This document shows, piece after piece, positions 46,970 through 59,319 of a DNA stretch of 64,000 bases. Position 1 is the stretch's first letter, and each line of letters starts with the position of its first letter. The notes beneath the pieces are model-generated. The model was not told where the DNA came from. It saw only the letters and a program-made list of their open reading frames with translations, and searched no databases. A program made the translations under genes and the position numbers. The DNA comes from Ailanthus altissimus (Eukaryota > Streptophyta > Magnoliopsida > Sapindales > Simaroubaceae): contig OX327699.1 in the NCBI GenBank assembly GCA_946807835.1, positions 7,185,001 to 7,249,000 of the forward strand, read 5' to 3'.

Positions 46970-48315
46970 TATACTTGACAGACCAATATAACGGGAGATG
47001 TAAGCGGAATAGTCAGTAAATCGTTAGTGAAATATTTTAAATCATGGGTATACTAATTATACATTTTTAATTTAAAACGCCATCTCACTGCTTTGCATAA
47101 TCCAAGTAATCTCGAATGAGAAGACGATAATTTAAACTCTTTTAAACTATACAACGGAAAGTAGATCCCATTAAAATTTATTTGGACCTCACACTGTAGC
47201 AATATAGGCATTTGTAAGCCTAACAAGTAGACAACATTTGTCAATTGTATCTCTGCAACTCTTACTATTGATCCTGAATACACCTTATCCTGATGCTATA
47301 ATAATATTGGGTAAGTGTATTCCAGATTAACTTGTCAATGATCAAATATATGCTACCGATACTACCTTCACACTGTAGCAATATTGGGAAATACTTTTAC
47401 ATATATTTGCCTCATCTCATATTTAATCGGTATAGTCTAAACCCAACCTACCAAGTTCCTCACGCTGTAGCAATATTGGAAAAAGGTCGACGTGACTAGT
47501 CTAACACCGTATTGACAAGACGAATCAGAATAAAATATTATCTTATAATGTAATATTCTTCAATCTAATTAAGAGAGATTTTTGTTTATATGTCCTTGGT
47601 CTCTAATCTCATGGGGAGGGTGATTCTTAATTAATCAAATTTTTTATGCAAACACAACTAACCCCCACTAGTAGGGCTCCCATTGTGGTTACCAACACAG
47701 AAAAATTAAGCCTGGTTTATAATGCAGACTGATAACTCTTATCACTGCATCTCATAAACCCTGGTTTATAATGTAGATTGATAACTTTTATCACTACATC
47801 TCATAAACCTACACATGCAAAATTAATTTTGAAACACTATTCAAAACAATGTTCAAAAGTATTGTAGTTATGAGCAGTACAAAACATTGTTCATTTGCTA
47901 GTGTTCAAGTGAACAGTATACCGTCGCGGTGCTGGATTGTATCGCTGCAGCGCTGAGAGGTTGAACCCCTAGCGTCACAGTGCCAGACTACCTCACTCTA
48001 GTGCTAGAAGGTCGAATCTCCAACGTTGCGGCACCCATCCTTCACTGTTGGGGCACGAATTCCAGAACCTTCACGCCCTAACGCGGGCTGGCCAACACTT
48101 CAGCGTTGGGTGAAAGAACTCCTAGCGCCATGGCACTAAATCTTCAGAACTACAGTGCTTGGAGGTTGAACCCCCAGCCTTGCGGCGTCAGCCCTTTAGA
48201 GTGGCAGTGCCCAGTGCACCCCCTTTAGCATACCCATTTCAACACTTGAAATGCATCATTTACACTGGACATTTTGCATCCATTCACTTAAACAACACCC
48301 AAATATGTCCAAAAT
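46970..48315 (-). other. Copia (family A) 5' leader with internal repeats
   Basis: It lies between the primer-binding site and gag start. Four copies of CACTGTAGCAATATTGG or close variants occur at about 47191, 47293, 47370 and 47461 (spacing roughly 80-100 bp). A perfect-order 49-bp tandem duplication is at 47712-47809. A GC-rich motif cluster is at 47925-48220. No long ORF. Confidence 0.6.
47712..47809. repeat. 49-bp x2 tandem duplication
   Basis: 47712-47760 and 47761-47809 are adjacent copies starting CTGGTTTATAATG and ending CTCATAAACC. They differ only by C/T and G/A changes. Each contains TGATAAnnnTTATCA, a short hairpin. Confidence 0.85.
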
Positions 48316-48328
48316 GGCTCTGATACCA
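48316..48328 (-). other. Primer-binding site of copia element (family A)
   Basis: TGGTATCAGAGCC in element sense, complementary to initiator tRNA-Met, 4 bp downstream of the LTR end. Confidence 0.85.
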
Positions 48329-48332
48329 TTTA

Positions 48333-50445
48333 TGTCAGGGATCTTATATACGTGGGTATATACATGTGCAGTTGTATTTAATTTCTAAAATACGTATCAT
48401 ATACATATTAAACGAGGCGGAAGCATTAAAACATACAATAAACACAATAAATAAATTATATTAATCTCATTAATATATTAGTAGTGTTGAAAAATCACCT
48501 GAACGTGTAAAGTTATACACGTATATCCTCAGAGTCTGCATGAAGACCAACTCATTGACAGTTCTAGTTACAAACTCGGTAGGCTTTGTGAGTTAGAACA
48601 GTAGCCTCATATCCAACACGGGATTAACTCTTAACTCCAAAATGGTCAGTTATGTGTATTCTTCCTTTTCTCTAGAAGGATAAGAAATGGAGATTGAAGA
48701 AATTCACAATTGCTTCTTTTGGCACTATAAGAAAAAATGAAACAATTTCATTTTTCCCTTTCCTTTTTTTTCTTCTTCTTCTTCTTCTCGATGCCTTACG
48801 GAAATTGAAACAATTCAATTTCCTTTCCATATTTCGTAAACACACACACGCACCTCACTCTCACACACACATCTCATATATATAATATAATATATTGTAT
48901 AATATTAATATAAAAAAAAATTGATGCCAACTATTTGGCACCATTAATAAAATAATATTATATAATATTATAATCTATAATATAATAATATATTATAATA
49001 AGATATTTTGATTATTTAACAATTAAATAATTAATATATAAAATAACCATTTTGCCCCTCATAAATAGTTACCAAGTCAACCTTTAGTAGGTCTTATCAA
49101 ATCTCATACTTAGGTAAACTTAACTGAGGGTTCACAATAGGCCACGTATCATTATACAATTAGTAAATAATAATTATTGACTAATTGTTATATTTAACAC
49201 TTAAATACAAATACGCACGTATTTCCGTAGTAGTACTGAATTAAACAATTTAATTCAGCACGTTGCCCTAATGCACAATGAGTACACTCCGTATTGTTGG
49301 ACTCCCTAGGTCCACGCCCGATTCGTCAAATGGAACTATTCTATGAGTCCGTGAGTAATGCCACATACACATGTTACAGATATTATAAATTAGCGCGTTG
49401 AACCATCCAAGCTGAGGTTACAAAGCATACGTATAGTCCTTCTATCATGGTATCTTATATGTGCAGGGATATAGATTATTACCATCAAATCCCCATTTGC
49501 TCTTCCATGTGATATCCTCAGACTTGTATCTCACTAAATAATATGTGTAAACTCATTTGCCATATTATTCCACCCTGACAGAAACTCTTTCCCGGGATTA
49601 ATGCTTGTAGCCATAAGACTTTCTGAGATACAATCTCGAACCATTTGGATATCTAACTCCCTATGCGAGTTGACGGATCCTATATCTGTACACGCCTGAC
49701 TCCATAAGTATCGGACCATACCCAGTGACACCTAACGGTTACACCATGAAAAGTCTGTGATATACGTGGAACCAAAGTATGGTAGATGACTTACAAGCCC
49801 ACTGTGGCACTTAGGTCAAAGGACCACGTATACTACTCAACTTAACAGGACCCTCCGTTGACGACTTACATAGGGTATCTATCGAATGCCCTCGTGAGTC
49901 TGTCCCATATCCAGTCCTAACTGGATACCTATATGTTAATACAAGATCCAAGCTTACAGTAGTTAAGAACGACCATCTATACCCTATAGGCACGACATAT
50001 GCTAATTTATATTAAAAGTATCCAACGACAGACCCGCATAAGTAGAAATAGATCAGGAAAAATTATTTGAGAACATACTTGCGCAACTGACATTTTCTGG
50101 CACTCAATTGCAACTCTTACAACTATGCAGTTACTAGTATATTCCTAGGTATATGTCTCATTACAGATAAGGCTCCAACTTTTGGATCTTCGCTGAATAT
50201 TATAACTAGCTAACACTTAGCTGTGCTAACATTTAACATTTATATCTCTCAGTGTGGCTAATTTTGAGCCCTTATCTAAACTCATTTAGATCTGATCTGA
50301 ACTACTTCAGATCATACAATATCTGTAATGTTACATTACATAGTACCATATAAATAGGTATTAACAATTTAATGAGAATATACACTTATATGATTATACA
50401 AGTATATGTACATTCAGGGATAGCACATAAGCACCAACCCTAACA
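48333..50445 (-). repeat. 5' LTR of copia element (family A)
   Basis: It starts TGTTAGGGTTGGTGC at 50445 and ends AAGATCCCTGACA at 48333, and is followed by the primer-binding site. Total 2113 bp. It shares blocks with 2369-4092 and 8818-11190 (for example 49760-49830, GTATGGTAGATGACTTACAA). It contains CTT and CA/CT simple repeats at 48765-48875 and a very AT-rich part near 48880-49030. The outer flank is GTTAA. Confidence 0.85.
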
Positions 50446-51078
50446 GTTAAATCTGGTAGAGTCACATTGCACTAACTAAGCATAATGTAGTAAATAGTTT
50501 ATTATAATAATAAGTCTTAGTTATTTATCAAAATTAGATTTTTTGTAAAATTCTTGTAATTTATTTAGGTGTTAATAAGATTAAATTCTAGCAACACTTA
50601 GAATAACTTAATGATCGATAATTGACTAGCAGCAATAGATTTCATTATGATTATAAAATATGAGAGAGTTATAAAACAAAACCTTATAAATAAAATAGTA
50701 AGTGGGAGAGAGTTAAATGATAATTTTACCCATGGCCTGCATCATTAGTTTAACAACGTGAGAATTAAATAGCACCTTGTAACGATTTAGCATTCATTCT
50801 CCCTACGGAGGGTGTTAATTTAAATGATATTGTTTTATGTATTTCTAAATTGACCTACCCTACAACAGAAACTTTAGAGTTAAGTCTACGTAATCCAAAA
50901 TGATGCGTCACACTTACTTATATATAATTATATGAATAATTATATTTAGACCAAAATAATGGTAGTTAATTAATGTAGAAGTTATAAGATAACTTGAAAG
51001 CAATAATTAATTGAGATTATCTTAGTCTAATTTAAAATTGGTCTAACCTACTATTATGCAATAGAGGTGATTGCAATA
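50446..51078. other. AT-rich spacer, unassigned
   Basis: No coding and no clear LTR match. CATTCATTCTCCCTACGGAG near 50792-50811 is the only less AT-rich patch. Confidence 0.3.
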
Positions 51079-52570
51079 TGTGTGTATGAATTATATGTTC
51101 ATGCAAGCGCAAGTGCACGCTATCACTTAACAAGTAATATAGAGATAAGGGGTATCAATCTCATAAAGGCTAAATGATTTGTTCTATGTCAAATACTAAA
51201 ATTGATTTTCTTATCTTTAACTGAATAACTCAATAAAAATGAGAACTGAATTAATTTTAAATTATTTAATTGAATAAGCAAATAACAATATACCAAATTA
51301 TCAATGACCAGGAGTACCTATGAGTTTAGTTATCCCCCGACTTGTGTTTGCTTAATGTGTACTTTGTATCCCAAGTTTCTTGGTCTATTATTGGTTTTAA
51401 CACTAAGTTCATCACAAGCCTCTTCCGATAGTCAAACGATTATATTTCCTTTAATCCAACACCTATATTTCTATGATACTAAGATTAAACAAAATTTATG
51501 AAGTTCAAATTGATTTAACCATGCATGTTGGTTGAGTATAATCCTATCGTAACCCAAAGCTTATAGATACTACTTTACAATTATACATCGGTTTATTCTA
51601 TCATTTTCAATAAGATGCCTTTTTCAATTTTATCTCAATGAATCCAACAATCATACATTAATTGGTCAGATTAAATGTAAGCATTAATTACCAGCAAATC
51701 AAATAATAACCAAGTCCATTCATTCGAAGTTATAAATATATACAAATACATGATTGGTTCAATACTATAAACCTAGATAAATAAAATTAGTTCAACATAA
51801 CTAAGTTTAGATTGCAAAATACAAGAGAAAATATTAAATAACTAAGATCAAACCGAAAAGTGCAGAAGATGAAGTCCAAAGAAGCCATTTTGGTCTTGGG
51901 TCAAATTCTTCTCTTGAAATTACCAACCTTCTGTAATTGTGTTGAAACCCTCCAAAGTTGATTCCAAGTGTTGACTAATGTTTGTTGACAGCAAAAAAAA
52001 AAAAAGATTTTTGGTTTGGAATAAGTTACCTTGGTGCCAAACTGAAGTTTAAACGTCCTCCTCACAAAATTCTAAAAGAGTTGCTTTATATAGTATAAGA
52101 AAACACTGGGGCATTAAGAATTAGAAAGCTGGGGCATTCCTACTTGTACTGTATAAATGTTGAGGCATTATACTTATCTAATGCCAAGGTGTTCTAACGC
52201 ATTTGTGATACTCAATTGGCACTGAAGCATTAGCTGTTTTGCGTTGTCTCAAGAAATTATGGAACCTAGAATGCGTGCTCACGTTACAGTGTCCAATTTT
52301 TTAAAAATGTTATAGCGTTAGTGAATTAACGCTAGGGCATTCATTAAAATGGATGAATGTTGCTTCGTTGGCTTATAGAACGCTAGGCCATTCATTTCTA
52401 CATTTTCATTCTTTGACTTCTTTGTTACTACTTTTCCCTCTAATTCATTAATTTTATTGTTTATCCTGTAATTTCAATACATTAGTGCATAAGTGGCATT
52501 TAATTACTTGAAAATGGTAAAAATTTAAGTAAAAAAAGGGTTACAACATATTTTAGTTTAATGCTCATCA
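51079..52570 (-). repeat. 3' LTR of gypsy element (Tat-like)
   Basis: In element sense it begins TGATGAGCATTAAAC at 52570, directly after the polypurine tract, and ends near 51079. It shares AAGCGCAAGTGCACGCTATC with the solo LTR 44787-46153. It contains a motif cluster of the type AACGCTAGGGCATTCA at 52105-52395. The left edge is an estimate from the spacing in the related solo LTR. Confidence 0.75.
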
Positions 52571-52585
52571 AACTCCCCCAAACTT
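52571..52585 (-). other. Polypurine tract of the gypsy element
   Basis: AAGTTTGGGGGAGTT in element sense lies immediately before the LTR. It proves - orientation. Confidence 0.85.
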
Positions 52586-54400
52586 AAGCAATGGCTTATC
52601 TTCGAGCAGTGAAAGAGAAAATAACATAATCAAGGAACTGATTGACTGAAAATCAAAATAAAGAAATTAACGCAAAATTAAAAAAAAAACTAAAAATTTA
52701 ACTAGGACATATAAGAAAACATGGGCATGATAGAATTGTATTGATGTTCACTTAATTATATCAGGGATTGTCCCACTTAACTTCAACTTGATCAGAAATG
52801 ATAAATGGCTTTCAATGATCCACAAACACCAAGTTTTAACATTTTTCTTCTTTATTATAGGTAATCACTCGTATGTGTGAAAAGAGCAAATGCTAATCAA
52901 ATTTAACCTAGATTGGCTTAAGAACTTAAGTTTTCACATGAAAATGTTATCTCGATATCTTTTTAGTTACAAAGCATCACCATAGGCTAATTTTTCACAC
53001 AACTCTCCACTAATGTAGGAAAACTCATAAATAGGGATTAATTCGGACTTGCATCGGCTTGTAACATAGGGTTAAGGATAAGGTGGGATAGTTGAACGAA
53101 AATTAGGTATAAATCACACCATGAACATTAAGCCTTAATATTTAAACTCACCAACCTTATCTTTGAATTTTTTTTACATTAAACTCAAAAATACTTTTAT
53201 TTATTTAAACAATAGTGATTTATTCTAGTTTCTGTTTCTTAAATAACCAAATAGTAAAAGTAATTAGCATAATTCCCCAAACTTAGAGTTAATATTCACT
53301 GAAATGTTTTCACTTTTCCACCACCCTACTCATTATAATCCCAATCCCAATATCTTTTATTTATTTTATTGAGTTTCATGTTCATAATGTTAGGATTGTA
53401 ATGTAGTTATTCAATAAAAGAGGTAATTTAGGCTCAAATGAGTAGATTAATGGTCCATACATACTCGAGTAGGCTAGTAAGGTTCAAACGGTCCAAAAAT
53501 GGCCTAATTTACTTTCCTTACTCATTTGCTTCCTAGAATTTCACCTCGAGTTGTAATTAAACTAGTTCTAGTATACTTTATCATCGGGATTGAAGTGTAC
53601 TGCTTAAGCATGACTTTTTTATACAAGAATTCGACTAACATAAGCTTACATAAGTGCTCATAGATGAGTGATCACACATAAGGTTAAATTCCGTCTAGTA
53701 ATTGATGCGTGGATCATTTCAATCATAAACCATTTCCTAGGAAGTTAAAAATTAAGTGATTCAATAAATTTCTCATCATAAATAAGTGTTCATCACTACA
53801 ACCCAATACACCATAGCATAGTAATATCATAAAAGATTTATAAACAAAATATACTCATATTACACATACGTTTTCAACTACGAAAGACATAGAAATAACA
53901 CACACAAAACACATAAATAGTAAATACAAGAATAAAATACATGACATAAAAGTAAAGGACAAGAAATAAAAGACAACCATAAAAATGAACATAAAACATG
54001 GCAGTTGTAAAAAAATTTGTTCCCCCATAAACGTAAAATAGGCATGGTTTCTATGGTAAAAATAAAAGAAAATTAATTCTCCTTCGAATGCTTAAAGATC
54101 TCTGGTGAGTTCCTCAAACTCTAAAGCGAGGGTGTCCAAGGTATCTCGTGTCAGTGTCTCTTCATCATCAGGTGCTGGTGGGGTTGCTGGTAGTAGTGGT
54201 GGTGACTATTAATGGAGAGAGATGATTGATATCCATATCTCAACAAGCTATACACATTTGCATCCATTGGAATTAGAAATCGCAAAAAGATGAGAACTCA
54301 TGATAAAGTGATGTCAAACTCCTTTTGTGCTGCTCAGTATGGGTCTCTATATGAGTCAACTTAGCTACCATCAACATGTTTCTGAATAAGCTTCTTGATA
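52586..54400 (-). other. Gypsy internal 3' untranslated region
   Basis: No long ORF. The sequence is of the AT-rich kind usually found between the extra ORF and the 3' LTR of Tat-type elements. Confidence 0.5.
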
Positions 54401-54409
54401 CAGAAGAGG

Positions 54410-55290
54410 ATGTCACTACTTGATCAGCTACCATCAGTGGTAGTTGCTGCCTCTGGTTCTCCGCAGTTTATAATTTCTAGATGGTTTTAAGTCAATGGGC
54501 TTAAGTGGAGGGAACTTTAAACCATTAAGTGGGACAAAGACCTTATGTGCGACCTAGTGAACTTTAGCTTTTATGCACAGTGCAGTGATCAAGGATGGCA
54601 AGCGTAAACTGTTATTTACAAGTCTTGAGTAAGCCAAGATCTTTACCTGTAAGATCTGCTCAATACTAATTAATCTCCCAATCATTATGGCATAAAGAAG
54701 CACCGACCTTGGCTTAGTGATGTCATTAGTGTGCATTACCAGCATAGTTCATGATGAAAGGAACAAATACCAAGCCTTGGCATCCTTGGTCAGGGCGTTT
54801 GATCTGAAATAGAGCAGTAGATTATGAGAGGTCATTAACTCGGTGCCTGGCTTATATAAAGTTCGAATGATTAACTTATAGTCTAGGTCTCTTCTAATGT
54901 CTGGTTACTCATCTGGTACATCAATCGATATGTCAAACAACTTATTGATGGTACCATAAGCAAAAGACACCAACCTACTAGGAACTTGTACTCTATAATT
55001 TGGATGCTCTATCATATTCATTTAAAATGCTCGGACTATTAGCACAACCCTATGGTTTAGCGTCTCCCAACATGTTCCCTAATATGTCTCTGTGATCATC
55101 TTAATATTGTTGGGGAAATCCACATGCTCTAAACTGAATCTTCTCTCCAGAATGATGTATTTGTGAAAAATCGTGTTATTAAAATGAACCATTGCTTCTT
55201 GAGATACTAATCGAGTAGAATAATAAAAGGGACTCCTTGAAGTATCAGCTCTGCTTCTCTTAGGTCCCCTTGTAAATGAATCAGCTTAAA
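54410..55290 (-). pseudogene. Extra ORF of Tat-like gypsy (putative plant transposon protein family)
   Basis: The - strand frame resembles the family annotated as putative plant transposon protein. It shows MVHFNNTIFHKYIILERRFS, YRVQVPSRLVSFAYGTINKL (family: changes in residues before a short conserved leucine-rich stretch), KPGTELMTSHNLLLYFRSNA, LTKDAKAWYLFLSS, MHTNDITKPRSVLLYAIMIG and SLRLPSLITALCIKAKVH. A few stops are present. It lies 3' of integrase in the same orientation, where Tat elements carry such an ORF. Its function in the element is unknown. Confidence 0.7.
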
Positions 55291-55589
55291 TTTTTGGTTT
55301 TATAAGTGGGTGGATATGGTTCTGATTTAAAAGATTTTGGTGATGGTTTTTTGTTCTTATCCAATAAAAATGGTGTTAGGATTATGGAAATTATGTTTTT
55401 GAAGTTAGTTTGGGTAAGTGTTAGTGTAGATTGATATTTAGTTAAGAGGGAATGAAAGTTGTAGAGAAAAGGTGAGTGAAGAAAAATGGCAAATCTAGTG
55501 TTTTAAGCTAGTTTCATGCCAAATCTTTAACGTTTTCTTAATGACACTAGCAAGTTCATCATGTTTTTGCATGAATGTCAAAACATGGA

Positions 55590-56075
55590 CCTATTGGAAC
55601 ACTAGGCGTCGAAGCTGATTCAAAGACATTAGAGCAATGTCGCGTTTAACTATTAAATACTGAGGCATCTAATTTTTGGTGGCCTGATCTTCATATTGAA
55701 ATTTACCAACACTGAGACATTTCAGGATGACAATGCTAGGGCATTTAGCTAGTGAATGTTGGCATTCTATGTGAGCATTAGACACTAGGGTATCTTGAGT
55801 TGATGTTGCAGTATTGACCTTTAATGCTGAAGCGTTAAATGGAAACACTGGAGCGTTAGCAGCTATTGGATACCCCCTGATCAGCACTGGAATTAACACT
55901 GGATGGGCCTTGAATTTGAACACAAGAGTGTTGAGTGGACAATGCTGGAGTGTTGAATTATTGAATGCTGAAGCATCTTTGCTTATTGAAAATGCTGGGG
56001 CATTATGAATGGGTGCTACCGCATTTGACCAGTCTTTGACATTAAGTGGGGGCGTTGATTTTGAACGCCGCAACG
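55590..56075. repeat. Irregular array of AATGCTGGGGCATT-type motifs
   Basis: At least a dozen imperfect copies of a short unit of the form AA(C/T)(G/A)CTGG(A/G)GC(G/A)TT occur at irregular spacing in the spacer between pol and the extra ORF. Related clusters lie in the LTRs at 52105-52395 and 45838-46055. Confidence 0.6.
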
Positions 56076-56329
56076 TGGAAATGATTCAAATTTTTTGGTC
56101 ATTTCTAGAATTGACGTTGGGCATTGACTCAAAAATTTCCATGCTTTATTTATATTATTTCACCAAAAATACAACACCGCATAACTACAAGTTAATCTAA
56201 ATAAAACTAATTGAAATGCAATAAAATATACCTTGGGTTGCCTCCCAAACAGTGCTTAATTTAACGCCATCAGCTTGATGATTTGCTTCTTGATTCTTAT
56301 GGCTCAATTAACTCAAAGGATCAGTTTAA

Positions 56330-59310
56330 ATGATAAATATCATCCCCCTAATAATACTTCAACTTCTCTCCATTCACCTTGAATACCCTCTTACTTTCTT
56401 CATTTGCATTCTTAATAGTTCTATGAGGAAACACCTTAGCGACTTAAAATAGCTTAGACCATCTTGACTTAAGCTTTCCTAGAAAGAGTTTCAACCGAAA
56501 GTTAAACAACAATACCTATTGTCTAAGATAAATACCCTTTATGCAATCTTTCTATCATTCCATTTCTAAGTTTCTTCCTTGTAGAGCTTGTCATTTTTAT
56601 AAGCTTGGAGCTGAACTTTATCTAACTCATGAAGTTGAAGCAAACGCTTCTCTCTAGTAGCTTGAACATCAAAGTTTAAGGCCTTAATTGCCCAATATGC
56701 CTTATGCTTTAGTTCAACTGGCAAATAGAATGCTTTCCTATAGACCAACTGATATGGTGATATTCTTGTAGATGTTTTGAAAGCTGTACAACAAGCCCAC
56801 AGTACATTTTCTCAAGAATGCAGTTAATTTCTCGGTTTGATTTCTCTATTTAATCGTTTGTTTAAGGATGATAGGTAGTGCTATTTTGTGTCTCACTACA
56901 TATTTTTGAAGAAGTGTTGAAATGTACTTATAAAAAAAAGAGATCCTTCGTTACTTATAATAGCTCTTGGAATTCAATGCCTTGTAAAAATGTTCTTCTT
57001 CAAAAGCTTGAGCACTACTTTGGCATCATTGGTAGGAAGTGCAACTGCTTCCACCAACTTAGACACATAGTCCACCGCCACTAAAATGTACTTATTCCCA
57101 ACTGATGAAACAAAAGGACCCATAAAATCTATCCCTTACACATTAGATATTTCTACTTCTAGTATACCTTGTAAGGGCATTTCTTACTTCCTTAAGATGT
57201 TCCTGATCCTTTGACATCTATCACACTATAGGACATACATATTAGTATATTTAAACAAAATTGGCCAATAGAACCTATATTGTAGCACTGTCACGCTATT
57301 ATATTACCCCTAAGGTGACCTCTATAATCTAAAGCATGACAATGGTACAAAATACCTTCTATTCTCATCTTGGGGCACACATAACCTTGATAATTGATTC
57401 GCACATTGTTTAAAAAAAAATGGCTCATCCTAATAATATTTCTTCACATCATATAAAAACCTCTTTCTTTTTTGGAAATTCAAATCTGGAGGTATAATGC
57501 CATATACTAAATAATTCACATAATCAGCATATAATGGCATATGAATGTCTTAAGCTACTAAGAGTTGTTCATGAGGGAAGGTTTCATTGATCAAAGTCCC
57601 ATCTTTTTCTTCTTCTTCTTCTAGCCTAGATAAGTGGTCAGCAACTTAATTTTCTATCCCATTCTTATCTTGAATTTCTAAGTCAAATTCTTACAACAAT
57701 AACACCCACATATTCAAGTAAGCCTTTTCTTCCTTTTTGGCAATCAAGTACTTGATGGCTACATGATTAGTAAAGACAACCACAATCACATCTATCAAAT
57801 AAGATCTAAACTTATCAATAGCAAAGACTATAGCTAAAAGCTCTTTCTTTTTTGTAGTGCAGTTTACTTGTGCTTTATTTAGGGACTCTTTTCCTTATAG
57901 TGTAGTAAATAAGGTGAAAAACTCTTCCTTATATAGTAAATAGGGTGTAGTTGACTTGCTTGCATAGTAAATAAGGTGGAAAACTCTTCCTTTCCTCTGC
58001 CTAAGTACTGCACCCACAACTAAGTCACTAGCATCACGTATCAACTTAATTTGAAGACTCTAATCCGATGCTACAATAATAGAGGCTGAAATGAGCTTTT
58101 TCTTCAATGCCTCAAAAGTTTCAAAACAAGCACCATCAAATTGAAACTGTGCATCATTCTCTAATAAGTTGCAAAGGGGTTTGGAGATCTTGAAAACATC
58201 TTTGATGAACCTCCTGTAAACACCTGCATGACTAAGAAAACTCCGAACTCCTTTTACATCGGTAGAGGCAATTCTCAATAGTTTCAATTTTCACCTTATC
58301 AACCTCTATACCTCTAGATGAAATTTTATAGCTGGGATAATATATTCCTTAACCATAAAATGACATTTCTCTTAATTTAACACCAAATTAGTTTTTTCCA
58401 CATCTTTTTAACATGAATACTAAATTATTAATACATAAATCAAATGAATAAAAAAATCATCCATAAATACCTCTAAGAAGTATTCCACAATGTCTGAGAA
58501 GATCACCATCCTACATCGTTGAAAAGTGGCAGATGCATTGTATAAACCAAATGGCATCCTCCTAAATGCAAAGGTACCACTGGGACATGTAAATGTGGTA
58601 TTCTCATGATCTCTGGGGCAATTACAATTTGATTATACCCAAAGTACCCATAAAAAAAAAACAATAATACATATGTCTAACTAGTCTGTTAATAATCTAA
58701 TCACGAAATGGGAGGGGAAAATAGTCTTTCCTTGTGACTTTGTTGAGCTTCCAATAATCCTTGCAAATTCTCCAACCTTTTACTATACGTGTAAAAATTA
58801 ATTCATTTTTCTCATTCTCTATAATTGTGACACCTCATTTCTTGGGTACACATCGTATCGAGCTAACTCATAACTACCAGAGATAGAGAAAATAATTCCC
58901 ACATCTAACCACTTAATGGTCTCTTTCTTGATCATATCTTTCATTATCAGATTTAATCTCCTTTATTGCTCAATATTTGGCTTGTGGTCTTCTTCAAACA
59001 AAATCTTATGCGTGAACAATGATGGACTTATATCCTGGATGACTATGATAGTCCAATCTAGTGCTATCTTAAGCTCACTGAGTACTCTAAGCAATTTTTA
59101 TTCTTGAATCTTATGAAGTTCAGCTGAAATAATTACAAGAAGTGTAGAAGAGTCGCTAAGATAAGCATACTACAAATGACTTAGTAGTTGATCAAGCTCA
59201 AGAGTGGGAACTTTTTCTATGGATGACTTATTATTTATCTCTATCTTCTTTAAGCTTTCCAAAGACTCAAATGTTGCCTTCATATGGCCAAAAGTGTGTG
59301 AAACAAAACC
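56330..59310 (-). pseudogene. Ty3/gypsy (Tat/Athila-like) pol: RT, RNase H, integrase
   Basis: Read on the - strand from 59310. Pre-RT blocks come first (KVPTLELDQLLSHL, YAYLSDSSTLLVIISAEL, KIALDWTIIVIQDISPSLFT). The RT has FTCPSGTFAFRRMPFGLYNA and the catalytic VFMDDF (about 58451-58470). The connection region is IRSFLSHAGVYRRFIKDVFK (as VRSFLSHAG). RNase H follows (KKKELLAIVFAIDKFRSYLI, VADHLSRLEEEE). Integrase is at about 57130-56340 ([44 protein letters not shown]). Stops and shifts throughout. A 62-bp local duplication lies in RNase H (57903-57992). The 5' end (gag, protease, 5' LTR) is missing; similarity ends near 59310. Confidence 0.88.
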
Positions 59311-59319
59311 TTTTTCAAT

